Both the position numbers and the translations under genes were made by a program. DNA of 64,000 nucleotides from Luscinia megarhynchos (Eukaryota > Chordata > Aves > Passeriformes > Turdidae), in the NCBI GenBank assembly GCA_034336665.1, contig CM067566.1, forward strand, positions 18,830,330 to 18,894,329, in the 5' to 3' direction. Positions 22,784 through 37,181 of this stretch are shown here, in pieces (position 1 is the stretch's first letter; each line of letters starts with the position of its first letter). The notes under the pieces were generated by a model. It worked only from the letters and a program-made list of their open reading frames with translations, made no database searches and was not told the DNA's origin.

Positions 22784-25700
22784 CAAAGAAATTATTCCAA
22801 AAGTATGAGTTACATAGAGTGAGAGCTACCTTGTTTGTCTAAAATTTAAAAATCTATGATTTGAACAAATTGTCATTTTATCTTCCAAAGAACACATTAC
22901 CTCTGCTGTGCAGAATACCCATATGATCTGCACTGTCAGATTCTATTATTATTGTGACAGATACTGTAGCATATAAATTTCAAACTAATGAAAAAAATGT
23001 CATCTATCTTTTGGAGTTAAATTTTCAAAGTGCATCAGCTATTCAATTTGATAGATCATTCTTCAGACAGTTTGAGAAGAATTGCATATTAAAAATACAG
23101 TGAATGGGAGAAACCCTCACTTTTATCCAGCTTCACATTTCTTAAACTAATTCTGGAGAAATCATGAGAGGTCTACTCCGAAAATGTTTCTTTACTCAAA
23201 GTAGCTGGGAAAAAATGGTAAATAAAACATTTCTCTATTAAGATACATTATATTTGAATAAAAAAAAATAAAACTGGGTATTAAAACTTGCTAATGTTGA
23301 TTTTCTGTTTATTATAGTCTCCTGCAAATGGCTGAAAGGGGAAGGAATAGCTGCAGTTTATTGCTTTCATATTATTCTGTAGGTGAATGGTATCAACATT
23401 TATGATTCACTAATAAAAGAACACACTCTTGGGTTTATAGGCTAGAGCAGTTGATAAATTCCATTAAATATTTTAATGCAGACAACTTTTCTTATGGGGA
23501 AAAGATATAAAAACCTTTGCAGATTCCAGATACAACATAATTTTGGATGTTTTTAAAGCTGGAGAGTAAATGAAGAGCTTGAAAGCTGAAACCCTTAGAT
23601 AATTTCAGTTTGAAGACACTTGAACAAACAGGCAAATATGAATCTAAATATGAAATTTCTTAGTTTTGTTTGCATGTTCATTAGCATTAACACTTTATTA
23701 TGTTTCAAATCCTTCATGTCACCAATTAAATAATTGCTTAAAATATCAACAGGTGCCCATTATTAATGAGGACAAAAACATCACACTCCTGTTCATGTTT
23801 TAGGACTTGCTACTCTCATTCTCCCTCTTTCTGTTACATACTATTGGAAATCATTGTTTGTTAGCAAACCACAGAGGGTACAAACCAGCACATGAATAGC
23901 TAATTCTTAAAGGCACTTATGATCAGATTGAAATTTCTTAACGTGTAATTTAAACAAAGGTTAAATGTTCTTTTTATTATAATTAATTTATGGGGACACA
24001 AGAATGTAATAGCTATTTACCCCCTTCCTCAATTTCTGAAGGTCAAAATTTGAGAACTCCGCCATTACAGTTGGTTTCCAGACATTTTCCATTAACTTAC
24101 TGGGACAGTTTCATTTACTTATTAGAAAAAGAGGGAAAGAGAAACACTTCCTCATAAGTTAAACATCCACACTTAGAACAACTTGTAAGGCTCATCCTGT
24201 CAATGGAAGTTTGGTTGTTTTTTCAAATGTGTTTTATTTCTATGTTCTCAATAGGTCCAAGGGCTTTTCTTCCCAGCCATGTGTGTGTTTTTGGCACCTC
24301 AAGAGGCAATGCACAGAGAGGGACCTGGAACTTTTCAGGACTTATTTGGGCACAACAATGGGAACAGGAACTTTCCACGTCCATACTCAGCTTCCTTCCA
24401 AATAAAGCCCTTGTACTGCTTTGGCAGATAATGCTGAATAATAAATCAAGTTATAGGAGAGAAGCTGACAAAGGAAAACAACAGCTTTTTCACTCTAAAA
24501 GGGAAGACATTCTCATGTGAAGAAACTTGTCTATCTGAAAAATCCATGACGTTTTAAAAATCATCCCTGCAGTCTGATTAAACATGGAAATGATCTGTAG
24601 ACAAAGGGAATATTTCACACTTCTGAGCTTGGTATTTTTTATTTGTCTCCTACAGATTCAAACAATTTCAGAGGATGGAACTAAACCACATGAGGTTTAC
24701 CATTGATCTTTACCATAAATCAGAAGAATGATGAATATTTTGGAAAAAGGTCAGTGAACTTTATTCCCCTTCCCCTTCACTTATATCTTCTGTTATTTAA
24801 AATAAATTGTATTATTTTCTGCTACAATAACTTCTTGTTTTGGGGGGACAACAAGTAATATCTGGGATGTTATTTACTTTGATTCTATAATAGAGTTTTG
24901 TTCATTTTCTGGTATGAAAAAGCCTCAGAGAAACACAGCAGGAACTCTAACACCAGATATTAAAGCTGTTTTATTTTTGGGGAGAGCAATAACAGGCATT
25001 ATTTATTTGATTTCAGCTTCATTGCATAAGAAGTAGTAGTTATCCCTTGCATTTTAGTGGAAGGAAAAAGATCTAATTTTGCTAGGATTACATTATCAAT
25101 TAAATGTAATAAGTGAAGTATTTTTCTTTGTTTTTTCCAAAGAAATTAGAACAGGCTGAAGTACAGACACTGGGAAATGAGAAAAAGGTGGAGCCTTCTC
25201 CCTTACTCAAAGTTGTATCAGGTTTTTGTTCCTAACTTCATCCACCATTCATCAATTTTTTTAAAAATCTGACCAATCTGTGAATTATTTTTTCTTTTTT
25301 GAAACATAAGTGCCCAATTCTTAGGATTTCATTGCATAAAAAAAAAAACCTTCAGTACAATATGTTTGACTTCTCCATAAATAATTTCACTGTATGAAAT
25401 CAGAGCTTCTTATTATATTTGGCCTTATTCATTTTGATGTGCTGTGATTTTCCTGCTGCATGCTGTAGGTCATGCTGTGGGATTAGTAATGCAGCCATTC
25501 TGCTACTGACTAGTAACTGACAGAAGCTGTTTTTTGAAGATTGTGACATCTATATTTTTATTTCTGTTTTCCAGCTTATCTTGACTTTTCAAAATGCTTG
25601 CAAGCTCCTTATCAGTAGAGTTTCAAAACTTGTAGTAAGGAATAAGTTCATTTTTTTAGCTAGCATGCTATCAGTTCTGGAAAAGTCACTTAAAAACACG

Positions 25701-26539
25701 AGCAAAAGAGTCTCAATATATTTTAATTTTAACCTTGAAAGAAAAGAAGAAATGTTATCTCAAACTAATCAAAACTAATTATTCAGGACTTTAGAGATAA
25801 TTATCAAAACTTCAGAGTCAAGTTAGATGTACTAGATAAGCCTGACTGCTGGATGGGCTTCAGAAGATCCTTGAGAGCAAGGTGCTTTGGCAGGCTGACC
25901 TTCATCTGAAACACACATGTACATGTGCACTCACCCAACTGTGTGCTTGTCAAATGTTTTGTGCAGCAGTAACATCCCAGTCTATTTTTTTTCTTAATCA
26001 GAGCATTGGACTTTACAGAGGAAAGGGTTTTTTTTATGCTTTAACAAAACAAGTTTACAAAAAATTGTATATGATTTTATCTTGATGTTCATGAACAGTC
26101 TAGAGTATTATTATGTATGTGCCTAAAGATGAACCATCCTACTCACTTTTGCAGGATGGAGAGAGCAGCATTGTGCCTGTGTTTAATGTTGCTGCCAAAA
26201 AGCCAGTTAAACAGATTATTAAGAGCTGTAGAAGCAGTTTAAATTCTCTATCTAGATTTAAAAAAAAATGCAGTAGCAGTGGTCTTAGAAGTGATGAATC
26301 AGTGTAGTAAAGAAAAAAGCTCTTTCTGTACTTTTTCAGTTTGTAGTATGAAGGTGTGCTTTGAAGTGAGTTTGAAGGTTTTTCCTGAATTTTAAAATGC
26401 ATTTTATTTTCAGTTGTATTACAGTCCAATTAGTGAGAGATGCCTCTGCCCAAACTAAGTGCAGACAGATCATATGCCACAGTCAAGAATATGGATTTCA
26501 TTTAACAATGAGTGGGAGGTAGACCAATAGAAAAAACAG
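22784..26539. other. AT-rich unique noncoding sequence
   Basis: No recognisable gene or interspersed repeat. Frames at 24203-24520 (105 codons, + strand) and 26113-26429 (both strands) were read and show no known motif. A-rich runs occur at about 23261-23272 and 25338-25349. Confidence 0.55.
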
Positions 26540-27110
26540 AAAATGGGGCTAGGGAGAGAGAGAGACCAAGCAGAAGATCAGCTGTGGGTCCAGCCATGTC
26601 CCTTGGTCCTTCTTCACCCTGGATTTCTCAGTGGTGGGACTGCCAGAGCCACTCTTCTGTGGGTACCACCTTTATGCAGTCCAGGTTTCCCAATCCGTGG
26701 GGTGGTTACAGGTGCTGTTCCCAGAACTTGGGATGATATATGGGTGGACAATTGCTTCCTTTCCCAGGGCTTTTCACAGTGGGAAGTTTTTGTCTGGATG
26801 GATGTGGGATGTGCTAACCAAATTGCCTCTGCCAGGCCTGGAATTAGCACTTTTCTGTTGCAAATGCCTCCCTTCTGTGCTTATCTCTAATACCTGCTCT
26901 GGTGGCTTATCTTATGACAAGATCCTTCTGTGGCCTTGAGACAAGCAACTGGACTCTTTCAGTTGTGAGAACTACATTTGATGGTGTTTTGTTAATTAGA
27001 ATTAAGTATTTAATATTTAGTGTTTTAGTAGATGGTTTGGTAAATTTATAATTTAAGATTGACTTTAAATTAAATTATTCCCTTTTTCTTACTCCTGACA
27101 TTGTTATTTT
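26540..27110 (+). mobile_element. Possible degraded LTR or other retroelement, unclassified
   Basis: A block about 400 bp long (26540-26945) is clearly richer in G and C than its surroundings and is open in several overlapping frames on both strands, which is typical of a GC-rich repeat and not of a gene. It then passes into an AT-rich tail (26990-27110) ending in TTAAATTAAATTATTCCC. A GC-rich body with an AT-rich, polyadenylation-like end resembles an LTR. It does not match LTR families A or B of this window, and I see no clean TG...CA ends or flanking duplication. The boundaries and strand are tentative; an ancient CpG-bearing regulatory region is the alternative. Confidence 0.35.
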
Positions 27111-30100
27111 AATTCAAAATTTGCTACAATTTGACATGAATATGATACATTAACTATAATGATAGTATAAAAGCTTATGGAAATTATTTTTTACACTGAC
27201 TAGCTATAGCACGGTATTCTACTGTATTCTAACAAATAAACAATATGCTCTCAATATACACCATTATAAGCCCTACAGCTACTTTGAAAGAAAAGCAAAG
27301 CATAACACACCACAACACAGTGAATTTCAAAGGATGTCTAGTCTGTTTAGTGCATCCATGCATTAGTGCATGCCATTTCATGGTACTATCCATGAAATGT
27401 GCTAATACATTTTAACTGGACTTAAACATAAAATGAAAGTTAAATTTCTGAAGGTTCATTTCCAATCTTTCTTTTAAGATAGTGGGTAAATCAGAAAGGA
27501 GATGGAACTCCTCATGCAGTAAGGGAAATTAAAATTGGAAGGGGCAATTTACTATGTTGGCAGGTCTTGCATCACTTTCTCTGACTTGAACAACCTCATT
27601 TAAATACTCAGTAAGGGCAGGATGGGCTTTGAGGAAAATCTCGACAGACAGTGAGTGTTTTCTAATAATTCTATTTTCTAGCTTCAGCTGAAATATTTTG
27701 CAACTCATTTATTTTTTGTCCTCCATAATTTTCTTGTTTTAAATATCTTGTCACAAATTTTCCAATTAAATGATCCCTTATCAGTCATAACACAAGTCAG
27801 TATTAGTGATTTCTACTCTACGTGAAATAGTTTACAAATAGAAAAAAGAATCTTAAACATCTACTAAGCAAATGGATTGTGCAGGAAAGAGAAGAAAGAG
27901 AAGAAAGGATGTATGAAGTCCTCAAATCAAATAGTTTCAGGTTACCCCATGAAGATCCATTATCAGCTGTCTGCAGTGTGGGAAGGATGAGTTATGAAGC
28001 TCACAGGTGCTGGCTTTTGTGTTTTGTTTGCCTTGTGCTGTGTATGTCTCAGCAGGTAGCTATTCACACACATTCTGTCATGCAGTGAGGTGGTAAGGGT
28101 CATGGCAGGAAAAATTCTAACACATTCATTAAAATCATGTTCATATTAGTCTAAAACTCAGATACATTGCATATAATGAATGAGCTGTGCCAGACATTCC
28201 AAATGAAAAATGGCAAAATCTATGCAATAAATAATTCAGTTATGTGTGTCTTCTATTTTACAGAAACTTCTAAAGTGCTATGAGAAATGTTTTTCTTAAA
28301 AAAAGAACAAACTTTTGGGAGTGAGGCAAATCTCTCTCTCCAGCTGTAATGATAAGTTTCTTTTTAAGAACCATGACACGGAGTACTGCTTCCACTGTAT
28401 CTTTCAGAATTGTTTAGTTGATCACAAAATGAGAAGCAAAGTTGAGTGCATAGATGTGTTGCTGGGTCCTTTAACTCCTATTCTCAGAACTAAGATATAT
28501 TCTTGTCATTAAGTGTGTAATCTAAGGCATATATATTCCAAAAAGGAATGCCTCTCATTATTGTTTACTTTTAAAAATGGGAGGTATGTCATAGCTGTGA
28601 GCTAAATACCTCCTTTGCATTCACATCTCTGAGTTTCCAAGCAAAACAATAATGTTAATGGAAGGAAGGTAGAGCATTTAATTTCAAATTTAGAGGCTTT
28701 TGTTGATAATGTTATTTAAACCCAGGAAGGTTATACTTAATTATAGATATGGCAGTGCTTTTGACAGTTCAACCTCTTTAATGGATTATATTTTCTCATT
28801 TAAATATAAGAAGTAAGAATAATAAAAAAAAATAAATCTACAAATTTAACAAGCTTCTTTTTATATGCTTAATAACTATCTTTGAAGAAGAATACACACC
28901 ACACTGAGCTTAAAAAAACTGACAATATTTATTAAGCCACAAAAGAGCTTATGTAGCTTTGTGATTATGGACAGGAAAGAATTTTAAAAAAGGCAAAGTT
29001 AGCAAAAAAAAAGCTTTAAAGTAAGCAGAAATTACATGTCAGTCATAGACATTAAAGCTGGCTGTTTTTAAACTCCAACTGCTAAGCCCTGGGCATGAAA
29101 CAAGAAAATGATGAGGTAGGCTGAATGAAACACACACAAATGCTAATGTTTAGAACCTTACCTAAAGTTAAAAATACAAATGCTTGCTTTAAGGAAAAGG
29201 TTTCAAATAAAATAAAAGAATCCATCACATGAGTCTGTATGAATACAAATATGCTGAAATCCACACATAAGGAATATGCTAAAGACAGACTTTTCTGTTG
29301 AGAAATCTTCCTACTGTATGCTTTAAAGAATGCTGGAGTTATCTGTTATAGGAATGCAGAAATCAGGAGTTTTACTGAATAAAACCACGTTATTTTATCA
29401 GGGGAGGGAGAAACTTTGCAGTCTTCAAATGGAGTAAGACTTATTGCATACAATACAATCAGCACCAAATAATTTATTTCCTGTTTTTTTGAGTGTTTGG
29501 TATGGTAAATCATAGCATTTGCTGAAGAATTCTGCAGAAAAAATATAAACTGAAAATGTTTCTTAGAATAATTGTCAGATGTTGCAAAATTAAGTATTTG
29601 ATTTGGGAAACCACATCTTAATTTCCTTTTCTATGGCATTAGATATATTCACATGTGCCATTATAAATGCACACTTACATGATTGTGTGTTTGTGTGTGT
29701 ACAATATTGAAAAAAAATCAGTTTTGTTTCTACTGTGTTCATCTGCAAAATAAATCAATATTGTAAAAATTGAAAAATGGATGTCTATCGTAAAAAACCC
29801 CAAACAAACAAACTACAAAACATTTCACGTTAGAACATTAATACTTCTCTTTCCTGGCCCAGAGTCCTATTATAGACTTTCTTAGACTTCAAAAAAGGGG
29901 CACTGAGAAAGCAGTGGATAGGGCAAGGATTCCCAAAGCTTGCCAGGTATTCTTCACTGAAGATGGGAAGAAACACAGAGGAATCAGTTCATATATTTTC
30001 CAATGCATCTGTATTTCCTTCTCAGACTCCTCAGACTTTTTCTCACCCCATCTAATCACCTGGAGTGCAGCTGAACTGCAGCCAGCGGACTTGGTCTCAC

Positions 30101-33100
30101 CACTTGAAGCAACCCTACATTAAAGTGAAGAGCTGATGAAACTGCCAAATTCCACCAGTCTGAACAGGAAAATCTACAGTCTCTAGGGGATCTGTCTCCC
30201 TTTTGTCTGCATTCATGTTTTACCCTAAATGATTGTTGATTTATATACCTAGATTCAGCAAGAAGTCACTCATAATGACCCTGTCATGCCATTGCATATG
30301 TCATTGCTTGGTTTTGTTACTGCTATCATATTATCTCTATTCCCTCATAGTTTTCATGTTTTATAGCAAGTCATTTTTTTCCATGGACCTGGCTGTGTGC
30401 AGTACAGTCAAGGTGAAGCACTGCATGGGATCTTTGCATCCTTCCATCACAAACTGATAAACACTAGTATTTGCAACATGCAGTTCCATTTTCAATTTCC
30501 TACTGCATGTATTAAAATTAGACATGTTCAAATTAAAAGGCTCTTTGAGTCACAGCTAGGAGATCCATCTTTATTGGAACAGTTCATTAGTCAAGACTGT
30601 TTTGAATTTATTTGTCTTGTGTGTGTGCATGCATTTGTGTGTGTTTGTGCATCTGTCTTCAGAAATTAAAACAGAATATGGAAACAATCAATGGTAACAT
30701 CCCATCCATAATGGTCTCCCTATGACATCACAAGAAAACTATTTTAGCAATAACAGCTGGCCACATGATGGACACTTTAGTCCATTATTTTAGTCAGAAA
30801 ACTTGAATAAAGATAACTGAATTTGACCTAATAATAAGACAATAAATTATGTAACTATTGTAGATAAAGCCTTGTGAAATATAAAGCCTTGTGAAATATA
30901 AAGCCTTGATGTAATGGCAACTGCTCAACTCATACCTTTGAAGTAAGAGCAGTGCTAGCTGTTTGACTGAAATGTTGCAGGCAAATGTAAACTGCAAACA
31001 GCAGTTCCAAGAAAGTTGGAATAACAGGATAAGCTTTGTTCTCCTATAAAAAATGTCATTTTGCTCTGAAAAGAAATGCCTTTATAAGGTAATAATACTT
31101 TTTTGTTATTATAAGGTATAATAATAAGGTAATCAATGCTTTTAATATGAGACAAATAAAAAACAAATACAGGTCTTAAACGTTGTTGTCTGGGTTGAAA
31201 ATAAGTACTTTTATCTTCATGAAAGAAGTGGAAAAACAAAAGTGAACATTCAAAATTCCAGCATTCATGTCCTTTCATGATCTGACATAAGTAATGTAAA
31301 TCAAAGGCCATCAGAAACAAAAGGTCTAGCAAACTACACAGCATTTGGAATTCCCAGTCAGACCTAGCAAGGTGATGTGTCTGTTGTGTTTTAGTCTGTT
31401 CTTCTGCAATGCCACCAGGTTTTTTTTTCCATTAATATGAAACCAAGTGCATCAATACAGCTGCCACTAGAATAAAAACCTAATCTTCATTTTGAGAGTT
31501 GGTGTGCTCTAAAATAAAATAAAAAATTATTTCTAGACATTGCCACAAACACCACCTCAGGGATTTCAGATTTCTTAGAGGCAGCACTTAAAATCATGAA
31601 CTCAGATATCATGCAGAAACTACAATTACATATCTTTAAAATAACAGCTATGGTATCCAGCCACTTCATTGTTTTCTGTGCTCCAAGCCCTTATTCCCAG
31701 CAGCAAAAAAGCCAGTGCAGAGATGCAGCACGTAATAGGTTCAGGAAAGGTACACATATCATTGTACATTCCTTGTCACTGGAAATGGGCTGGGTACACC
31801 AGTGGAGCAATGTAAACTTGAATTCTGACAGAAGGATTCACACTAAGGATCGTTTTTCACAAGCTTTCTGAAGGTGACATTTCATCTCATGAATTTTCAT
31901 TAGAAAATATGCTTCACTCTGTACAGGTAAAAACTATTGTCTTAAATATATGCAGTGAATATTCTTATCTGAAGTTTGCAAACATTTATCAAGTCAAGAA
32001 TAAAGGTGTACACTCTGATGCATGTCTCAATTAAGAGTTATAACCCAGTCATCAGGTATGCAGCCCTTGTGAAGGCTGCACACTTGTAGAGAAGTCTATG
32101 CAAATAAAGCTTGCAATTTAAGAAAAAAAGAAAAAAGAAAAAATTACATCAACATGATAATATTTATTAATATAGATGTAAGAGACATATTAGCTGTTCA
32201 CAAATCCAAAGGTACTCCTGCACTAGTGAGCTAATTAGTGATAGAATTTGGGTTTTGGCCAGTGTCAAAGACCTGTCACTAAATCCTTACCATTAAGTTC
32301 CCAGCCACCAAAATCCTGTGCTTATGTATCACACTGGATTTTTTCAGAATAGTAGGAGGCAAGAACAAAACTATGCCCCTGAGCTTCTTATTATGAATGT
32401 AGGTGATGGCTTTCCAGTGCTTTTCTTCACCCTCTAGCAAGAAATAGTTTGTTGTTATGGAAATAGAGTGAAAAGTTAAATATGTAACTACGTTGGATGT
32501 TAATTATTGCAAATGTTTCTTAAAGACAGTCAATGGTATACTTCATTATAATCTTCAATTCAAAACCATTTTATTTTAAGAAGCAGTCCATTCCTATTTT
32601 CAGAAATATCCCTAAGACACTGGGAAACAGGGTTGACTAGCTGCAGGGTGTATACATGTATTTTCATTCCAAAATGGGTTTTTCTTAAATTTTTACTTAT
32701 TGTATTTGGAAACTTAGTAAGTGTCCTGCTGTGCTATGTACTGACAAGCTTCATAGAGAGATAACAGTCCTGGAACCAGTAACTTACATGGGTATAACTT
32801 AAGGCTTAAACAAGCAGAGGGAGAGGAAAATAATTATAAAGAAGAAAAAGAAAAAAAGCCTGCTCTGAACATTGCCCAGTGGAAACAAATGATATAACAA
32901 CTATATCACTGAACCTGAACACAGCACAGAGCTTAGAGACAAAAACTATGAACCCATGATTTTCAAGAGAAAAGCCATTCCAGGGTTCTACAAAAACACC
33001 TCTTCCTAACTACTTCATAGACATTTACAATTAGATGCCAGAACACACAGAATATGAACCAGTATTTTCTGAAAATGGAGAGGAATCCCCTTCTAACACA

Positions 33101-36100
33101 CTTCCTTGCTTTTGTCTTTACATCTTTTTATAGGCATGTTCTCTCTGAGAAAAAATTACTTTCTTTTGAAAAACATTCAGCAACTTGAGTGTCAGCAGCA
33201 AGACAGTGAAAAAAATTCTGTTTGTCTGCCTTTTTCTTCATCTATCATGAAAAAGACAAAACCATGTCAAGGAAGCAGGAAAAATGGAGGCTATTTTATC
33301 ACCATAATATATGGTAATACTTCCTTTATGACAGTTGCTTATTTATATAATTTTTAAATTCTCTTCCTGTTTAATAGTAAGACAGTTTATAATATGAAAG
33401 ATGACTATTTTCAGATAAATGTATTTAATCATCATTGTTAATTTATTTTCTTTCCCCTTTCATACCAATCTGTGATTTCTCTCTCCATTCAATCATTTTG
33501 GCCCAAAATTTCAAGTGCATAGCATTTTCCTTTCAGTAATTCTTTCAAAAAAGTATTTCCTATTAGCAGAGCTAGTAATTTTTCTCCTTTACTGTGAATC
33601 AAAAAATCTTTTTTCCCCAAAGATAAAGAATTTTGATCGCAAAATTTGGTGAATGACAGAATGAGAATACCTTTAAATATTATTACTCTTTCTTTCCCTT
33701 TTGGTTTAGGGAATGAGAAATATTCAGCAGTTTAAAACATAAATAAGACATACAGATATTTAAAAAAAAAATCCTTTAGAGATTTGACATGACCAGTATC
33801 ATCACACAAAATTTTGCTATTTCAGTACTGTTGTAAAGAGTCGTCTGAAATGTAGGTGAACAATTTTAACAGCTAATGCAATGGATCAGAATCTTTTCTC
33901 CAGGATGAACAATGATGGAAATTGTTTGGGTCAGGCAGTCCCAAAGCGTGACTCGTATTTTTCTAAAATCTACAAGGATTGAAGAGAGAGGGTATGTTAA
34001 ACCTGCTTCCCAGTGGTTTCCCAGTTTCATTTTGAATATATTTCTGCACATAAGTCCATAAGTTTTGGTTAAAAAAGACATTTTTTTTGTTTTTTGTTTA
34101 CAATTTGTGCGCGTAAGATCATCTTAAATTAGAATCCATGCTGGCACTATAAAAGTGGTGGGTTTTTTTTTTCAATTAAACAAAACATGAAAAAAGAGGA
34201 AGTATCTTAGTAAAACGGTAGGTTTATCAAAATAATTAGGTGCATAGCACCAATGTATTGCATCTCAAAATTATCTCAAGGGTTATTTAATTAATTTTTC
34301 AATTGAACAAAGGTGAATTTTTAATTATTTAACAAACATAGGATATTCCTTTCAAAATGAAAATTCCTTTTCCCTCTTCCTCAAATCAACAGCTTTGCTT
34401 AAGAAAACAAGAACTTCATAAATGCAATTGTGTTCTCTCAGGTGGTGAGAATGTGCAGACCGAGAATCAGTTCAGGCTGTGAGTTAATGCAGCCTCCTCA
34501 TTCTGTCAGAAGAACTGTAAATCCTATACAGAAGATTTGCACCCAAATGAAATGGATTTTGGTATGCTTCTGCCCTGGATGGGTGCTGTGAAGGTACCCA
34601 TGAACTTTCTATTTTTAATCAGAAAATACACAGAAAGATGGAGACAGCACCCTGCAAATTCTGTGGCATTTCACTGCCCCAATTTTGCTGGGGAGAAAAT
34701 TGTTATTTTGTACTGATTTTTGTTAAAGTGCCAATCACTTTTTAGTGGTAGTAATATACCAGGAGCTCTAGTTCCCACAGTGGAAATACAGACAATCAGA
34801 AAATATCCTACCTATCTACAACTTTGTTTCATAAGGGGATAATTTTGAGAGAAAGATTGAGTGAGCATAGTATTAATAAATCCCAATCTTCTTTCATAGC
34901 CCAATAGATAAATGTTAGTGGCTCATATTGGTAAAAAAATTTTAAAAACCATTTTCATGGCTAAAACTACATAATTAAAAAAATTAGAAAAATACAGGAA
35001 TCTGTTTCTGTGTACTGGGTATCTTTCCACTATTGTTTATCTTTTGAGAAAATCACCACCTTCATTACATGAGTCTCATTAATATCATACTCCTAGACAG
35101 AAATGCTTCCATTTAGGCTTAAATTCAGTTAGCAAATGTATTTTGGTCCATATGGAATTGGCTTAATTAAGACAGACTAATATTTTGGACCAAACTAATT
35201 AATAGCTTAGGAGTGGATTCAGCTTTAAGATTTTTAGCAGTCTCTTAAAGTACGGTTTCTCAGAGGGAGGCAGCTGCTCATCATTGACATGCAAGACTAA
35301 TACATTCAGCTTGAAAATGAACCTGAGCAGTTCCAGCTGAGCTTTGCCACTGCAGGTATTGGAAATCTTCTTGTCACCTGAGTATTCCTAGTGCTTCTTT
35401 CATCTAATTAGCTCTCATATCCTTAAACAAAGTTACAGAAAAACTGTTGTACTCTTGCTGACTGAATTTGTAGTGGAGTAGAAAAGATCAAGGAGCAAGG
35501 GGGCTGGAAACATTGGCCTGCCACCTGCCATGGAACTGCAGCACTGCCACCCATTTCCAGAGACTGAAGGGGTAGGGTGGGTAGTGCTTCCTTTAGAAGG
35601 CAGGGAGAGAAGGATGAAAGAGGTAGCAAATAATATAAAAGGGATCTGTATTTCCTTCTTTTACTACTCTGCAGGTTACAAAACTCATCCGGTCTTCTGA
35701 CTGTTACCAAGCAGTGTTACTCACATTTTCCTTCTAATTTGTTTCACTTCTCCCTTCATTATCTTGCATATATAATCAAACAACAGGATATGATGTTTAT
35801 TTTATACTTAAGCACTTCCAATAGCACGTCCAAGTTACCTGAGACCCCTGGACAGGATGTAGGTTTACAAAAGCTGCTGAATCTTGAATTTGCTTCCTTG
35901 AGTTGAAGTCAGTCATGACAATATGATATTTGAATTAGTTATGTAGTCCTTCATCTTGTAACCTCGGAAATTGTTTTCTTTCAAACATAAGAATGGTACA
36001 TGACCTTGCATCTTCTTGTTCTTCACTCTCTGAACATAGTGTTCTCCTTTGGGAGAAATGCCTTCTTCTCTACTGGGAGCTGAAGATCAAATCCTCAGTG

Positions 36101-37070
36101 GATCAAATCCTTGGAGAAAAATTATGATGGTATAAATTGCTTGCAATCCTGCAATTATTGTTAAACATACATTATCTTACGTATATTTCTTGCCTGTATA
36201 GACAGTGAGAGTTTAGAAACCAATAAATTAATCCTCAAAACTTACTAGAGCATATGAATATTTCTGTAGCATTTTGTTTTGTCTTGAGTAACATATGAAT
36301 GCTTCCTTAGAGTAGCCATATCATTCTAATGACTCATCTGAGGTTTGTGAATTATGCTAATGGTGGTCTTTTCTACAAGTACACATAAAATTCAGTACTA
36401 TGTTAACATTATGGTTAATAGCAAAGGGATTTCTAATACACGCATACATTTTTTTCTGCCACGTTATTGTATCTTCCTTTAGATAAAGCAGCACAAAAAT
36501 TTGCTAATTATTTTTCTCACTGCAGCACGTTTGTGGTGCCACCTTTAGTTTTAGTCCAGATTTTTTCATATAAGCACTGTTTCTGAAAGTGGTATTCTTA
36601 GAAGTTAATAAAAAAGGTATTACCTTAATCATATGTAGTTTCTACTGTGAAATCAAGATGAAAGGAAAATATTTAGGAGGTGACAGCTTTTATATTTTGT
36701 GTTTCCTCGGTCAGAGCTCCTGCTGCTGCATAGCTCTTAGTGTAAATGGTTTGCTTGAAAAGCAGTGATGTTGTTTTTCTTGGTATTTTATTTCATTTGG
36801 AATTGATCTACTTTCATATTTTCCAAGATTAAAAGTATATCTGAATTAATGTCAGCTTTAGATATCTATTATAATGTCAGTAGCTTGAAACCTATTATAT
36901 TAATGTCACATAAATCTAGTAAAGTAGGAACACAAGTTTAGAAATAGGGACTTTTTAGATCTGACCCTTTTTTACTTTGCTGTAACTTTTTGCCTGATAA
37001 TAAACAAACATCTTCTGGTTCATGTTCACTGAAATATCTAAGTACCAAACTGTCATTGAAATTGGTTAGT
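27111..37070. other. AT-rich unique noncoding sequence
   Basis: About 10 kb without a recognisable gene or interspersed repeat. Small features: a hairpin at 27374-27399 (CATTTCATGG / CCATGAAATG, 6-nt loop), GT-rich runs at 29686-29700 and 30618-30652, a 17-bp tandem repeat at 30864-30908, and an inverted repeat TGCAGCC / GGCTGCA at 32059-32080 followed by a perfect octamer ATGCAAAT (32098-32105). Frames such as 29914-30123, 30955-31344 and 33106-33357 show no known motif. Confidence 0.55.
30864..30908. repeat. 17-bp tandem repeat, about 2.6 copies
   Basis: Two perfect copies of ATAAAGCCTTGTGAAAT (30864-30880, 30881-30897) and the first 11 bases of a third. A recent local duplication with no coding context. 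Confidence 0.9.
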
Positions 37071-37098
37071 CATCTATAGCTAATCATCTATAGCTAAG
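37071..37098. repeat. 14-bp tandem duplication
   Basis: CATCTATAGCTAAT at 37071-37084 followed directly by CATCTATAGCTAAG, identical except for the last base. Confidence 0.85.
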
Positions 37099-37123
37099 AA
37101 TATTGAAAAGGTATCAGCCTCAG

Positions 37124-37159
37124 TCTCCTGTCTGTATGATAGGTTATTCAGACAGGAGA
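37124..37159. repeat. Inverted repeat, perfect 11-bp stem, 14-nt loop
   Basis: TCTCCTGTCTG (37124-37134) and CAGACAGGAGA (37149-37159). It lies about 20 bases upstream of the left edge of a truncated CR1, so it belongs to the host flank and not to the element. Confidence 0.7.
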
Positions 37160-37181
37160 TATCTTTAGATACTTTTACCTT

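Noticed and set aside
26512..26939. Several overlapping frames on both strands (74-115 codons)
   Set aside because: Openness in many frames at once reflects local GC content, not coding; treated as one unclassified repeat-like block.
32098..32105. Perfect octamer ATGCAAAT (also at 50603-50610)
   Set aside because: An 8-base motif is expected by chance in 64 kb of AT-rich DNA; no accompanying promoter.
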